Below are positions 1 to 9,980 of a stretch of 64,000 bases of DNA, in pieces. Every line of letters starts with the position of its first letter. Positions within the stretch are counted from its first letter, which is position 1. The DNA comes from Longispora fulva (GTDB taxonomy: Bacteria; Actinomycetota; Actinomycetes; Mycobacteriales; Micromonosporaceae), in the NCBI RefSeq assembly GCF_015751905.1, contig NZ_JADOUF010000001.1:1116001-1180000 (forward strand), written 5' to 3'. Position numbers and translations under genes: made by a program. A model generated the notes under the pieces. The model made no database searches. It had not been told where the DNA came from and saw only the letters and a list, made by a program, of their open reading frames with translations.

Positions 1-819
1 GTGGTGCTCTACGTGTGGCACCCGGACGAGAACTACTGGCCGGCCGCCGACGAGGACCCGGCGGACCTCTTCGCCGAGGCCTCCGGCGCTGACCTGTTCG
101 GGGCGGCCCACGCCCAGCTGACGGCCCTCGGCGTCCGCACGCCCAGCGTGCACCTCCTCGACCGGAGCCGGGCCCACTACCCGGCCGACGTCGCCGTCGT
201 CGAGGACGTCCGGGGCGCGACCCTGCAGGCGCTGCTGGAGCGCGACCCGGCCGCAGCCGGGCCGACGATGGCGAAGCTGGCCACAGCACTGGACCGGATG
301 CGCGGCTCCGCGGGAACCCGGATCGGCCGGCCCGCCGCGCCGGGCCCGCGGGACGGCGACTGCGCGCGGATCGTGCTCGACCGCGCGGTCCGCCACCTCG
401 CGGAGGCCGCCGAGCGGGTGGCGGGGATCGCCGCGGCGCGCGACCGGGTGGCCGGCCGGCTCACGGAACTGGCGGCGGCCGTCCGGCCCCGCAGGGCGTA
501 CGGGCTCGTGCACGGCGAGCTGGGGCCCGACCACGTGCTGGTGGCCGACGACGGCGATCCGGTGCTGATCGACATCGAGGGCCTGATGTGGTTCGACGTC
601 GAGTGGGAGCACGTGTTCCTCCGGCTCCGGTTCGGCGCCGACTACCGGTGGCTGGAGACGCCCGACCTCGACCCCGACCGGCTACGTCTCTACGACCTGG
701 CGATGAACCTCTCTCTCGTGGCCGGCCCGCTGCGGCTGCTGGACGGGGACTTCCCGGACCGGGAGTTCATGCTGGACATCGCGGGGCACGCGACCCGGCG
801 GGTGCTGGCCGCGCTGTAG
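1..819 (+). CDS. Aminoglycoside phosphotransferase-like protein (probably 5'-truncated)
   Basis: The C-terminal half carries a kinase-like catalytic signature of the APH/choline-kinase fold: VHGELGPDHVLV (around residue 170) replaces the usual HGDxxxxN loop and LIDIEG replaces the DFG-like metal-binding motif. Such enzymes transfer phosphate from ATP to an aminoglycoside or another small hydroxylated substrate; the substrate cannot be told here. The reading frame is open from the first base, and the N-lobe with the ATP-binding strands is short or missing, so the true start is probably upstream of the window. It converges on the next gene, with a strong hairpin between them. Seen: motifs and open 5' end. 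Inferred: kinase activity. Confidence 0.7.
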   Translation: MVLYVWHPDENYWPAADEDPADLFAEASGADLFGAAHAQLTALGVRTPSVHLLDRSRAHYPADVAVVEDVRGATLQALLERDPAAAGPTMAKLATALDRMRGSAGTRIGRPAAPGPRDGDCARIVLDRAVRHLAEAAERVAGIAAARDRVAGRLTELAAAVRPRRAYGLVHGELGPDHVLVADDGDPVLIDIEGLMWFDVEWEHVFLRLRFGADYRWLETPDLDPDRLRLYDLAMNLSLVAGPLRLLDGDFPDREFMLDIAGHATRRVLAAL

Positions 820-838
820 ACCGGTGTCCGTGGTGGAC

Positions 839-871
839 GGCCGCTCCGACCCGTGCCGGGTCGGAGCGGCC
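839..871. terminator. Bidirectional hairpin terminator
   Basis: A perfect 14-bp stem (GGCCGCTCCGACCC and its complement) with a 5-base loop lies between two convergent genes. There is no long U-run, as is common in actinomycetes. Confidence 0.7.
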
Positions 872-876
872 CGCCG

Positions 877-2265
877 TCAGACCCGGCGGAGCAGCGCGGC
901 CGCCCGGATCAGCGGGCGCAGCTGTTCGCCGGACATGTCGCCCGGCGCGAGGTCGACCAGCTCGTCGAGCACGGTGCTCACCGCGTACGCGCGGGTGTAG
1001 CCGCCCCACACGTCGCCCGTGGCCCGGTCGTCGAGCCGGGCGAGGGCATCGGCGACCTGGTACCGGTCCCCGCCGGGTGCCAGCGCCGCGACCACGTCCG
1101 GGTGCGACAGCAGATCCGTCGCCTCGGTGTACTGCCGGTACAGCTCCCGGGCCCGCCAGTCCGCCAGCCCGCCCACCGCCGTGGTGAGCCGGGCGCGGAT
1201 CCGAAGGCTGGCGGCGAGGACGGCCGACAGGGCCACGGAGTCGCCGACGTCCCCGTCGTACGCCTCGCGGTCCTCGTGGTCGAGGTACCTGCCGACGGAC
1301 CTGATCAGGTCATTCCACAGCTCGGGGAAGTCGCCGGCCGAGCGGACCGAGCCGTAGAGGGTCGCGCGGGCCGGGGCGTCGAGGCGTTCGCCGCGCTGCC
1401 AGTGGCAGTACAGCAGAGCGTTGACCTTCTCGTCGGCGAACCGCAGCTCGCCGGCCTCCCAGCGCCGGACCAGCGACCGGGCCCCCTCGAACATGCCGAG
1501 GCCGTCGCCGAACGCCTCCATCTGCAGGACGGCACCGGCCGCCCGGGCGTCGCCCGCGCCGGTCTCCAGTACCGGGACCGGGCCCGTGACCGGGCCGAGC
1601 GGCGGGAGTTGCGGGCAGGGCTCGTCCCCGTCGGACGGGCGCAGCCGGTGGGCCGAGCGCAGTCCGGACAGCACGGACGCCAGAGACGCCCCGGCGTCGA
1701 GCTGGTGCGCCGCCCGCTCCAACTGCCCTGTCGTGTACTCCTCCGCCGGGAGGTACACCTTGCCCATGGCGTTGAGCAGCTTCGGCAGGGACCGGCTGGT
1801 GATCTTCGCCCGCAGCCACCACGCCAGGATCTGGTGCTGGTGCTGCCCGGGGCGCACGTCGAGGTGCTCGGCCCGCGCGAGGCTGACGACCTCCGCGCGG
1901 TGCCCGGGCAGGGCGGCGTCGGCGAGGAAGTCCTCGCACACGTCCTTCTCGAGTTCGGCCGCGTGTGACCGGAGGCCGGCGAGGACAGCTTCCAGCACCT
2001 GCTCCTTCGGAAGGGCGGCGGACTGGTCGCGCAGCAGGCCCTGCACGATCGGCGGGTGCCGCAGCAGCAGCCGGACCGCCGGCGACAGGTCGGTGCGGGC
2101 CGCGAGCCGGGCGGTGACGTCGCCGACCCTGGGCCCGGCGGGTGCGACAGCCTCGATCTCGCTCTCGAACGCCGCGACGCGTTCGGCGAGGTGCCGGGTG
2201 ACCCGGGGGTCGAGATCGGCGGGTTCGGGCGCGGCGGTGCCGGCGCCCGGTAGGGGCTGGTTCAT
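877..2265 (-). CDS. Uncharacterised 462-residue protein next to the sigma-54 locus
   Basis: I do not recognise this family. The product has no signal peptide or membrane segment, is mostly predicted helical, and has a proline-rich stretch near residues 215-235. It contains no obvious catalytic motif. The ATG is preceded by a good GAAGGAG ribosome site, which fixes the start. The gene diverges from the sigma-54 activator gene across 284 bases and is the outermost gene on the left of that locus. This position suggests a partner or regulatory input, but that is inference only. I saw no -24/-12 element upstream of it. Confidence 0.75.
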   Translation of the reverse strand: MNQPLPGAGTAAPEPADLDPRVTRHLAERVAAFESEIEAVAPAGPRVGDVTARLAARTDLSPAVRLLLRHPPIVQGLLRDQSAALPKEQVLEAVLAGLRSHAAELEKDVCEDFLADAALPGHRAEVVSLARAEHLDVRPGQHQHQILAWWLRAKITSRSLPKLLNAMGKVYLPAEEYTTGQLERAAHQLDAGASLASVLSGLRSAHRLRPSDGDEPCPQLPPLGPVTGPVPVLETGAGDARAAGAVLQMEAFGDGLGMFEGARSLVRRWEAGELRFADEKVNALLYCHWQRGERLDAPARATLYGSVRSAGDFPELWNDLIRSVGRYLDHEDREAYDGDVGDSVALSAVLAASLRIRARLTTAVGGLADWRARELYRQYTEATDLLSHPDVVAALAPGGDRYQVADALARLDDRATGDVWGGYTRAYAVSTVLDELVDLAPGDMSGEQLRPLIRAAALLRRV

Positions 2266-2549
2266 GGTGAGGCTCCTTCACAGCGTGGTGCGCTGGATGC
2301 GGGTTTCCGCTGAAGCCCCGTGCGACTCGGTCGCCGGCCCGCCGGTGTCGCCGGCGGCGCGTGGTCGACCCTGGTCACCGCGGGTGGCGGTGGAACGGGA
2401 GCCTGACAGCTCCCACGATCGCTCACCCTCTTTGTACCTTCGGGCAGACCTTCGCGCAATAGCTACCTTCCAGATGGAATTTCGTACTTTGCCATATTGG
2501 GGCGCATAGGCTCCCTTCGAAGAGACCATCAGGGTGGGGGCTGGCCGGC
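2266..2549. promoter_or_regulatory. Divergent intergenic region of activator gene and 462-residue gene
   Basis: The region holds promoters for both flanking genes. It has an AT-richer core (about 2430-2510) unlike the surrounding DNA. No element with GG-N10-GC spacing was found on either strand; the closest candidates have spacings of 12 or 13, so these genes are probably transcribed by a sigma-70-type factor. Confidence 0.45.
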
Positions 2550-3917
<1,368 letters not shown>

Positions 3918-3997
3918 CCGCCCGGCCTTCGACGGGAACGCCCCGGCCGCAGGAAAGGACTGGCCCAGGCGACCGGGCACGGCACCCAGCGGACCGG

Positions 3998-4765
3998 TCA
4001 GGTCGAGTGTGGCGGTGGGCCGGGTCGCCGGGGCCGGCGGGCCTTCGCCAACAGCCGGCGCAGATTGCCGCCCAGCACGAGGCGTTCGGCGGCCGGCGGG
4101 AGCCCGAGCGCGCGGACCTTGGCGAGTTCGAGGCCCGGGTGCAGCAGCGGGCCGTCGGTACCGAAGAGGATCTTGTGCGGTCCGGCGCGGCGCACCGCCT
4201 CGACCAAGAGGTCGAAGTAGCGCACCCCGGACGTGTCCGTGTGGACGTTGCGGTGCCGGGCGAGGATGTCGAGGAACTGCCGCTGCGCGGCCCAGTGGTC
4301 CGGGAAGGACCCCAGGTGCGGCACGACGAAATCCACATCCGGGTACTCGGCCGCCACCACCTCCAACGGCGCCACCTCCCCGAACGGGTCGTACAGCACG
4401 GGCAGCCGCCACCGCAGCGCCACCTCGCATAGTTCCCGGGTCAGCGGCCCGTCGTGCCGGTGCGCCTTGATCCCCCGGAACCCGTGCACCGTGACCGCCT
4501 CGCCAACCAGGTCCCCGATCCGCCCGGCGTCGGAGACCGTGTGCACGAACGCGAACCCGAGGAACCGTCGCCGGTCGGCGGCGACGATCCGAGCCACCTC
4601 GCGGTTGGCGGTGGCGTAGTCGGAGTGGAACGCGGCGAACAGGACGGTGCGGTCGATGCCGGCGGCGCGGGCCCGGCGCAGGTAGCCGTCCAGTGGGGCG
4701 GCGGTGTCCCATGGCCCGGTCAGGCCGTCGCCGTGCCCGGCGTGACAGTGACAGTCGATGATCAC
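3998..4765 (-). CDS. Small metal-dependent amidohydrolase, last gene of the sigma-54 operon
   Basis: The 255-residue product begins VIIDCHCHAG with the HxH metal ligands (H6, H8) of amidohydrolase-2/TatD-type TIM barrels. It continues with GIKAHRHDG, VPHLGSF and the C-terminal FGTDGPLLHPG, whose Asp is the usual final ligand. Such enzymes hydrolyse or decarboxylate small cyclic or acidic substrates. The GTG start overlaps the stop of the PLP-enzyme gene (GTGA), so translation is coupled. The pairing with an acyl-CoA/amino-acid condensing-type enzyme suggests a two-step small-molecule modification, but no substrate can be inferred. It ends 80 bases from the convergent activator gene. Confidence 0.8.
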   Translation of the reverse strand: MIIDCHCHAGHGDGLTGPWDTAAPLDGYLRRARAAGIDRTVLFAAFHSDYATANREVARIVAADRRRFLGFAFVHTVSDAGRIGDLVGEAVTVHGFRGIKAHRHDGPLTRELCEVALRWRLPVLYDPFGEVAPLEVVAAEYPDVDFVVPHLGSFPDHWAAQRQFLDILARHRNVHTDTSGVRYFDLLVEAVRRAGPHKILFGTDGPLLHPGLELAKVRALGLPPAAERLVLGGNLRRLLAKARRPRRPGPPPHST

Positions 4766-6000
4766 CGCGAGCCCCGGTCCGCCGCCCGGGCCCGCGCCTC
4801 CGCCCGCACGGCGTCCACCAGCGCCCGCGCCGCCACGTCGATGTCCGCCGGCCGGTGCCGGGCGGTCACGGCGAAGGTGACCGCAACCTCCCGGTGGCCG
4901 CCGACCCTGGCGAGCACCGCGCGCACCCCCGCCTCGCCCAGTCTCCGGTGGACGCCGGGGCCGGCCGCGCCGAGCGGTACCCGTTGGATCGGCAGCGGCC
5001 CGGCGCCCAGCGGCAGCCCCGCCGCGCGCACCCGGTGCCGGAACCGGCCGACCAGTCCGGCGAGCCGGACGCGCAGCCGGTCGCCGACCGCGTCGTTGCG
5101 GTCCAGCGCGTGCTCGGCGGCGCGCAGGTCCGCGCTGCTCGGCGGGCTGGTGTGCACCTGGGCCGGGCCCGACCGGGCCACCGCGGCGATCAGCTCGCCC
5201 GGCCCGACGACAGCGGCCACCGGCGCGCCGAACGCCTTGGCGAGGGAGGCCACGACGAGCACCCGGGCCGGGTCGACGCCGTGCCAACGGAGGGAGCCGC
5301 CACCGCCCAGGCCGTAGGGCGCGCGCCGGAGACCGGTTTCGTCCCACCCGTGGTCCGTGCCGCTGGCGGCGTCCCCGTCGACAGGTCCGTTCCCGGGTCG
5401 GTGGACGTCGCGTGGCGGACCGGACTGTCGGGTGCCCAGCAGGCCGAGCGCCTGGGTGTCGTCGAGGATCACCAGTCCGTCGTACGGCCGGAGTACCCGC
5501 AGGTAGGCGGCCAGTGGCACCGGCCCGCACGCCACGCACAGCCCGTCGGCCAGGACGACCGGCCGGTGTCGCGGATGGCGGGCGACGGCCACGGCGAGCG
5601 ACGCCGGGTCGTGGTGTGCGAACGTGTCGACGGGACACCCGGCCCCGGCCGCGGCCCACCGCGCCACCGGGTACACACCGGAGTCGAGGAGCACCCGCCC
5701 GGTCCGGCCCGCCGCGCACGGCACGGCGTCGAGCAGGCCGTGCAGGGTCGAGCGGGCCAGTACGGCGGCCTCCCCGCCGGTCAGCCCGGCGAGGTCGCGG
5801 GCGACGCGCACCGCGGCGGCGGGGACGCCGAGGACCGCCGGGGCCCCGGTGGTGAGCCGCCGCCACGGACGCAGTTCCCCGCTCGGATGGACCATCCCGA
5901 GGAACAACGCCGAGGTGAAGTCGACGGCCCGCCCACCGGAGTGCCCGCTCCCCGCCGCGCCCGCGCGGTCCATCACGCCGGCCAGGCCCGCGCGGCCCAT
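4762..6000 (-). CDS. PLP-dependent alpha-oxoamine synthase-like enzyme (AONS/BioF type)
   Basis: The 412-residue protein follows the fold-type I alpha-oxoamine synthase pattern. It has a substrate segment near residues 126-135 (DTFAHHD), the aspartate motif VILDDTQALG (178-186) and the PLP-lysine motif VVASLAKAFG (K255). Family members condense an amino acid with an acyl-CoA. Two things are odd: the family His of DD(A)H is Gln here (DDTQ, Q183), and there is an insertion near 190-240 rich in Gly and charged residues. Activity may therefore differ from BioF or KBL. The start ATG shares its A with the stop of the preceding gene (TGATG), and its own stop overlaps the amidohydrolase start. Confidence 0.82.
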   Translation of the reverse strand: MGRAGLAGVMDRAGAAGSGHSGGRAVDFTSALFLGMVHPSGELRPWRRLTTGAPAVLGVPAAAVRVARDLAGLTGGEAAVLARSTLHGLLDAVPCAAGRTGRVLLDSGVYPVARWAAAGAGCPVDTFAHHDPASLAVAVARHPRHRPVVLADGLCVACGPVPLAAYLRVLRPYDGLVILDDTQALGLLGTRQSGPPRDVHRPGNGPVDGDAASGTDHGWDETGLRRAPYGLGGGGSLRWHGVDPARVLVVASLAKAFGAPVAAVVGPGELIAAVARSGPAQVHTSPPSSADLRAAEHALDRNDAVGDRLRVRLAGLVGRFRHRVRAAGLPLGAGPLPIQRVPLGAAGPGVHRRLGEAGVRAVLARVGGHREVAVTFAVTARHRPADIDVAARALVDAVRAEARARAADRGSR

Positions 6001-7832
6001 CACGCCCGCCGGGCCGCGCCGCCGCGCCGCTGCAACAGCGCGCTCGGCATCGCCCCGTTCACCCGCTCCGTGAGGTCCACCCCTGTCGCGGCCCGGTAGG
6101 CGTGCGCGTACCGCTGCAGTTCCGGCCGCCAGTACCGGGCCCAGTTGGCCGCCTCCTGCGGGTCGTTGAGAATCGACCAGTCGCCGTACCGGATGGACAG
6201 CAGGATCTGTTCCCCGTAGACGCCCATGTCCCGGAAGTGGGTGACGGTCACGTCCGTCCAGCCCTGCATCTGCTTCATGGTGTCGACCCGATCCATCCAC
6301 TCCTCCTCGTAGGGCACCATGATCCGGCCGCCCATGAACTCGCGCATCTCCGGCCGGGCCAGCAGCCACTCCATGATCAGCATCTCGGCCCGCGCGGAGG
6401 ACGGAAGGTCGCCGAACTGGTTGTGCGCGCCCTCCGCCAGCAGCAGGTGCGTCTCGCGCAGCGCGTTGAGCAGCGGGAACCCGTCGGCGAGCACCGTGGT
6501 GTCGTCATCCTCCTTGAAGAACACGTGCGCCAGGTGCAGCACGTTGTGGAACGACTCGATGAACTTGGACCGCCGGTCCACCACCTGCTCGTCGGGGATG
6601 GCCCGGCCGATCAGCCGCAGGCCGTACTCGTGCTCGTACTCGAAGGACCGGCGGCGCACCGTCAGCCGGCGGTACTCGTCGCTCGTCCATCCCCACAGCA
6701 GGTTCGACATCGGCCGCAGCGGATCCAGGTCGAACCGGACCAGGGGATCGCGCGCCCCGGCCACCCGCCGGTTCTCGAACCGGTTCATGATCGCGTTGAG
6801 GCTCTGGGCGAGCATGCCCTCCTCGTGCCAGTAGGACCAGATCAGCTCGATCGCCAGCGGTCCCGTGATGTGCGACTTGAGGATGCCGTAGCAGTTGTAC
6901 GGCAGTTCCTTCGACGGCTTGAGCGGGATGTCGTTGAGCCGTTCCCTGATCAGTTTCAGGTACGGCAGGACCAGCACCCCCTCGTCCACCAGGCTCTCGT
7001 AGTAGTTGTCCCGGTACTGCCGGATGTCGTCCAGCTGGGCCGTGCCGCCGAGCCGGCGGGCCTCCTCCAGCCGCAGCTTCAGTTGCCGCTGGGGGTCGCT
7101 GAGCTGTTCGTCGATGCTCTGCATCGCCCGGTCGGAGTCGAGGACCCCGGTCTCGTGCATGAGGAACACGTCGGTGGTCCGCTTGAGCAGCGCGTACGCG
7201 TCAGGCCCCCGGGCGTCTCCGGCGGGTCCCGAGCACATCACCTTGTCGACCCACGGCTTGTACTGCCGGAAGCCGATCGCGTTGGTCCGGTTCCGGATGA
7301 TCATCCAGAGGACCTGTCCGGGGGTCGGTTCGAGCGCGGTCCTCTGCAGGCTCACCGGCACCGCCCCGCCCCTGTCGCCGCTGCCGATCCCGGCCTCCAC
7401 GAACAGCTCCCAGACCGTGGAACGCGACGGGCCGTCGGCTTTCAGCGCCGGTTCCGGCGCTGGCGTCTTGCCCTTGCCCGGGGCCTTGGGCGGCAGTTTC
7501 GTCGGAAACGCCTCCTCGTAGGCGTCGGTCGCCCCGTCGGCCGGGGGCGGAGGCTCCTCGCCCTCCTCGCGGATCTTCGGGGTCCGCACACAGTAGATCC
7601 GGTACAGCCCGCCCCGGACCTTGTCGGTGTCCCAGTCGAACACCATATCCCCGGGGTACTGCCGGTCCGAGTCGCTGAACGGCCCCTCCACGTGCCACCG
7701 GTAGAAGTAGGCGTCGGGGTCCCCGTGCGACATGCTGGCGGTGAAGGTGACGACCGTGCCCGCCCGTACCGGTCGGGTGTGGTTGCCCGTGACGGTGAAC
7801 TCGTTGCCCTCGACGGTCAGGTTCGTGGTCAT
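6000..7832 (-). CDS. 610-residue protein with Ig/PKD-like N-terminus, function unknown
   Basis: Residues 1-90 look like a beta-sandwich (GNHTRPVRAGTVVTFTAS, then YFYRWHVEG), resembling PKD/Ig-like folds. A Pro/Lys/Ala-rich linker follows (about 90-150). The remaining 450 residues are helical and rich in Trp, Tyr, His and acidic residues; examples are IELIWSYWHEEGML, FHNVLHLAHVFFKEDDDTTV, LLLAEGAHNQFGDLP and MQGWTDVTVTHFRDMG. I have the impression of a conserved uncharacterised family but cannot name it. There is no signal peptide. The ATG overlaps the stop of the protease-like gene (ATGA) and the stop overlaps the next start, placing it in the middle of a strictly coupled set. Confidence 0.75.
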   Translation of the reverse strand: MTTNLTVEGNEFTVTGNHTRPVRAGTVVTFTASMSHGDPDAYFYRWHVEGPFSDSDRQYPGDMVFDWDTDKVRGGLYRIYCVRTPKIREEGEEPPPPADGATDAYEEAFPTKLPPKAPGKGKTPAPEPALKADGPSRSTVWELFVEAGIGSGDRGGAVPVSLQRTALEPTPGQVLWMIIRNRTNAIGFRQYKPWVDKVMCSGPAGDARGPDAYALLKRTTDVFLMHETGVLDSDRAMQSIDEQLSDPQRQLKLRLEEARRLGGTAQLDDIRQYRDNYYESLVDEGVLVLPYLKLIRERLNDIPLKPSKELPYNCYGILKSHITGPLAIELIWSYWHEEGMLAQSLNAIMNRFENRRVAGARDPLVRFDLDPLRPMSNLLWGWTSDEYRRLTVRRRSFEYEHEYGLRLIGRAIPDEQVVDRRSKFIESFHNVLHLAHVFFKEDDDTTVLADGFPLLNALRETHLLLAEGAHNQFGDLPSSARAEMLIMEWLLARPEMREFMGGRIMVPYEEEWMDRVDTMKQMQGWTDVTVTHFRDMGVYGEQILLSIRYGDWSILNDPQEAANWARYWRPELQRYAHAYRAATGVDLTERVNGAMPSALLQRRGGAARRA

Positions 7833-9100
7833 GGCTTGTTCTCCTCGATGGTGTGGGTGGAGCAGGCCGCGGCGGTGTCCAGGCTGCTGCGCAGCGCCCA
7901 GTGCGTGAGCAGCCGGCCGAGCAGCCTGCTCTCGGCCTCTGGCGTGATCAGGCCGGCGGCCCTGGCCTGCCCGACGGCGGCGAAGACGAGCGTCGGCGGT
8001 TGGGCCCCGAGTCCGGCCGGGCGGTCGCGGAAGGCGTGCCAGAACGCGAGCAGCCGTTCCGGCCGGCGGCTCGGCAGGACCAGATGGTCGCCGAGCGTCG
8101 CGCCCCCCAGGGCCGGCGGGCGGACGGCGAGCACGTGGTCGACGAAGGCGGGGATGCTGGCCTCCAGGCGGCCGAGCAGCTCCGCGTACCCGGGCGCGAG
8201 GCCGCGCGGCGGGTACAGCCCGCGCCACAGGGCGCTCAACGCGTCCCACTGCCGGTGCGGGTACAGGGCCCGGCCGAACGCGCAGCTGACCAGCACGCGC
8301 AGCCAGGGCACGGGATGCGGGTCGGCCCCGCCCGGGCGGAACACCGCCCACCGGGGCAGGCTGACCACGGCCATCAGGCCCAGGGTCGAGCCGGTCCCGA
8401 GCCGGGACACCGACCACAGGTCGGCGAGGATCTCCGAGATCCACCGGCTCCAGCTGGCCCACTCCGGGCCGGACCGGGCGGCCAGGGTCGGTCGGACGAC
8501 CTCCACCAGGGACAGCAGCGCCGCCGCCTGGTGGCCGACCTCGTGCACGAGCGACGAGGCGATGCCGTGCCCGACCATCCGTTCCCGGGGTACCCGGATG
8601 ATCGCCACCGGATTGGCCGCCCCGCCCGGCAGCTGGGTCCGCACCCGCCGGATCGCCGCGCCCGGCCCCCTGGCCAGATAGCAGGCGATCGGCGGCGCGT
8701 CGGGCAGCCGGAGCGCGTCGGTGGCCAGGACGTCCAGCCCGGACAGCCACACCCCGGTCGCGTGCTCGCTGCGTTGCGTGATTACCTCGGTGAACAGGTC
8801 GAACTGGGAGAGCACGTCGTTGAACCGCAGCCGCAGTAGCGTGAACCGGCGCTGCTGCTCCTCGGGGGCCGCCGCCCGGCCGGGTCCGGCGAGCCACCGC
8901 AGGTACCCGCCGATCAGTGCCCGCAGCTCGCGGCGCCCCCGGATCAGGAACTGGTCGATCGCTGACTGCGCGGTGGGGGCCAGCGCCGCCGCCGGCACCA
9001 TCGTCTCGTGCACGGCGAACGGCCGCACTCGGTCGAGTCGGGTCACCAGTGCCCGGGCCTCCTGCTCGAGGTACCAGTGCGCGGTGCCGGCGGCGGACAC
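7829..9100 (-). CDS. HEVGH zinc-metallopeptidase-like protein
   Basis: The 423-residue product has the zinc-protease motif SLVHEVGHQAAALL (H186, E187, H190). A glutamate in WISEILAD (E223), 33 residues downstream, matches a gluzincin-type third ligand. The N-terminal 130 residues are helical and charged. No signal peptide is seen, so it probably acts in the cytoplasm or after release. I chose the GTG that follows the stop of the preceding gene, because upstream in-frame sequence is a low-complexity shadow of that gene. The stop overlaps the next ATG. The two paralogous proteins encoded just before it are obvious candidate substrates, but this is inference. Confidence 0.8.
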   Translation of the reverse strand: MSAAGTAHWYLEQEARALVTRLDRVRPFAVHETMVPAAALAPTAQSAIDQFLIRGRRELRALIGGYLRWLAGPGRAAAPEEQQRRFTLLRLRFNDVLSQFDLFTEVITQRSEHATGVWLSGLDVLATDALRLPDAPPIACYLARGPGAAIRRVRTQLPGGAANPVAIIRVPRERMVGHGIASSLVHEVGHQAAALLSLVEVVRPTLAARSGPEWASWSRWISEILADLWSVSRLGTGSTLGLMAVVSLPRWAVFRPGGADPHPVPWLRVLVSCAFGRALYPHRQWDALSALWRGLYPPRGLAPGYAELLGRLEASIPAFVDHVLAVRPPALGGATLGDHLVLPSRRPERLLAFWHAFRDRPAGLGAQPPTLVFAAVGQARAAGLITPEAESRLLGRLLTHWALRSSLDTAAACSTHTIEENKP

Positions 9101-9101
9101 G

Positions 9102-9971
9102 TCAGGCCCCGACCACGACGATCTTGCGCCCGCGCCGGTACCACCGGCCGGACATCGCCCGCCCCGCCGGGGCGCCGCCCTCCACGGCCGGGAACGCGGC
9201 GGCCCACCCGTCGAGCGCGCGGCTGATCGGGTCGACGAACACCGGCCGCCGCCCGGGCGGCAGCGGGCGCTTCGGCTTCGGCAGGAACGCCCAGGTCGTC
9301 CGCGCCGGTCCGACCGCTCCACCAGCGGGTCCGGCCCACCCGCCCGTCGGGCGCGACGACCCGGGCGCGGACCCGCCCTGGATGAGCCGCAGCAGTCCCG
9401 GCGCGTGTTTGCGGGCCGCGACGGCGACAGCCGTGTGGGCGACCTTGAGCGGTTGCATGCCGCGCGGCGCGCGGGCGGCGTGCTTGGCCGCTCCGGCCGA
9501 CAGTCGGACGATCCTGCGGGCCACCTCGAAGTCGACCTCCTGGTCGGACATCGTCTCGCTGTCGATCTCGAAGAGTCCGGCGGCGGCCGAACCGAGCTGG
9601 GAACCGATCGCCGTGCCGATACCCGGGGCCACCCACGAGCCGAGCGCGCCGCCGACGACGGGCAGCGCCTTCTTCGCCACGTTCTTGAGGATGCCGCCCA
9701 AGGCCCGACCGGCGCTGGAGCGGGCGAAGTTGCCGACCCCGCGCACCGCCGAGCGGAACACGTTGCCGAGGAACTGGTCGAGTTCCTCCTCGTTGGCGAC
9801 CTGCAACAGCTGGCCGGCCAGTTCGTTCTCCATCGCCCCGCCGAGTTCGGAGTCGACCTCCTCCTCTTCCTCGTAGTCGGCCTCCTCCTCGTAGTCGGCG
9901 AACTCGTCCTCGAAGTCGGCCTCTTCCTCGTAGTTCTCGCCGATCTCCCACTGCTGCGCGTAGCTGGACAC
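9102..9971 (-). CDS. Acidic/glycine-zipper protein, paralogue 2 (289 residues)
   Basis: The protein starts with about 45 residues made mostly of Glu, Asp, Tyr and Phe. A conserved helix follows (ELAGQLLQVANEEELDQFLG), then a glycine-zipper stretch (VVGGALGSWVAPGIGTAIGS) capable of membrane insertion or self-assembly. After a helical region (DFEVARRIVRLSAGAAKHAARAP) comes a Pro/Gly-rich linker of about 75 residues that the paralogue lacks. The end, SGRWYRRGRKIVVVGA, matches the end of the neighbouring paralogue. The GTG start follows a TAGGAGGA box that overlaps the upstream stop, so the two paralogues are coupled. No known function is claimed; membrane-active or self-assembling behaviour is inferred from the zipper. 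Confidence 0.78.
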   Translation of the reverse strand: MSSYAQQWEIGENYEEEADFEDEFADYEEEADYEEEEEVDSELGGAMENELAGQLLQVANEEELDQFLGNVFRSAVRGVGNFARSSAGRALGGILKNVAKKALPVVGGALGSWVAPGIGTAIGSQLGSAAAGLFEIDSETMSDQEVDFEVARRIVRLSAGAAKHAARAPRGMQPLKVAHTAVAVAARKHAPGLLRLIQGGSAPGSSRPTGGWAGPAGGAVGPARTTWAFLPKPKRPLPPGRRPVFVDPISRALDGWAAAFPAVEGGAPAGRAMSGRWYRRGRKIVVVGA

Positions 9972-9980
9972 TGTCTCCTC

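Noticed and set aside
2430-2520. Possible -24/-12 promoters upstream of the activator or 462-residue gene (TGG...TTGC pairs)
   Set aside because: The GG to GC spacing is 12 or 13 bases instead of the required 10 on both strands.
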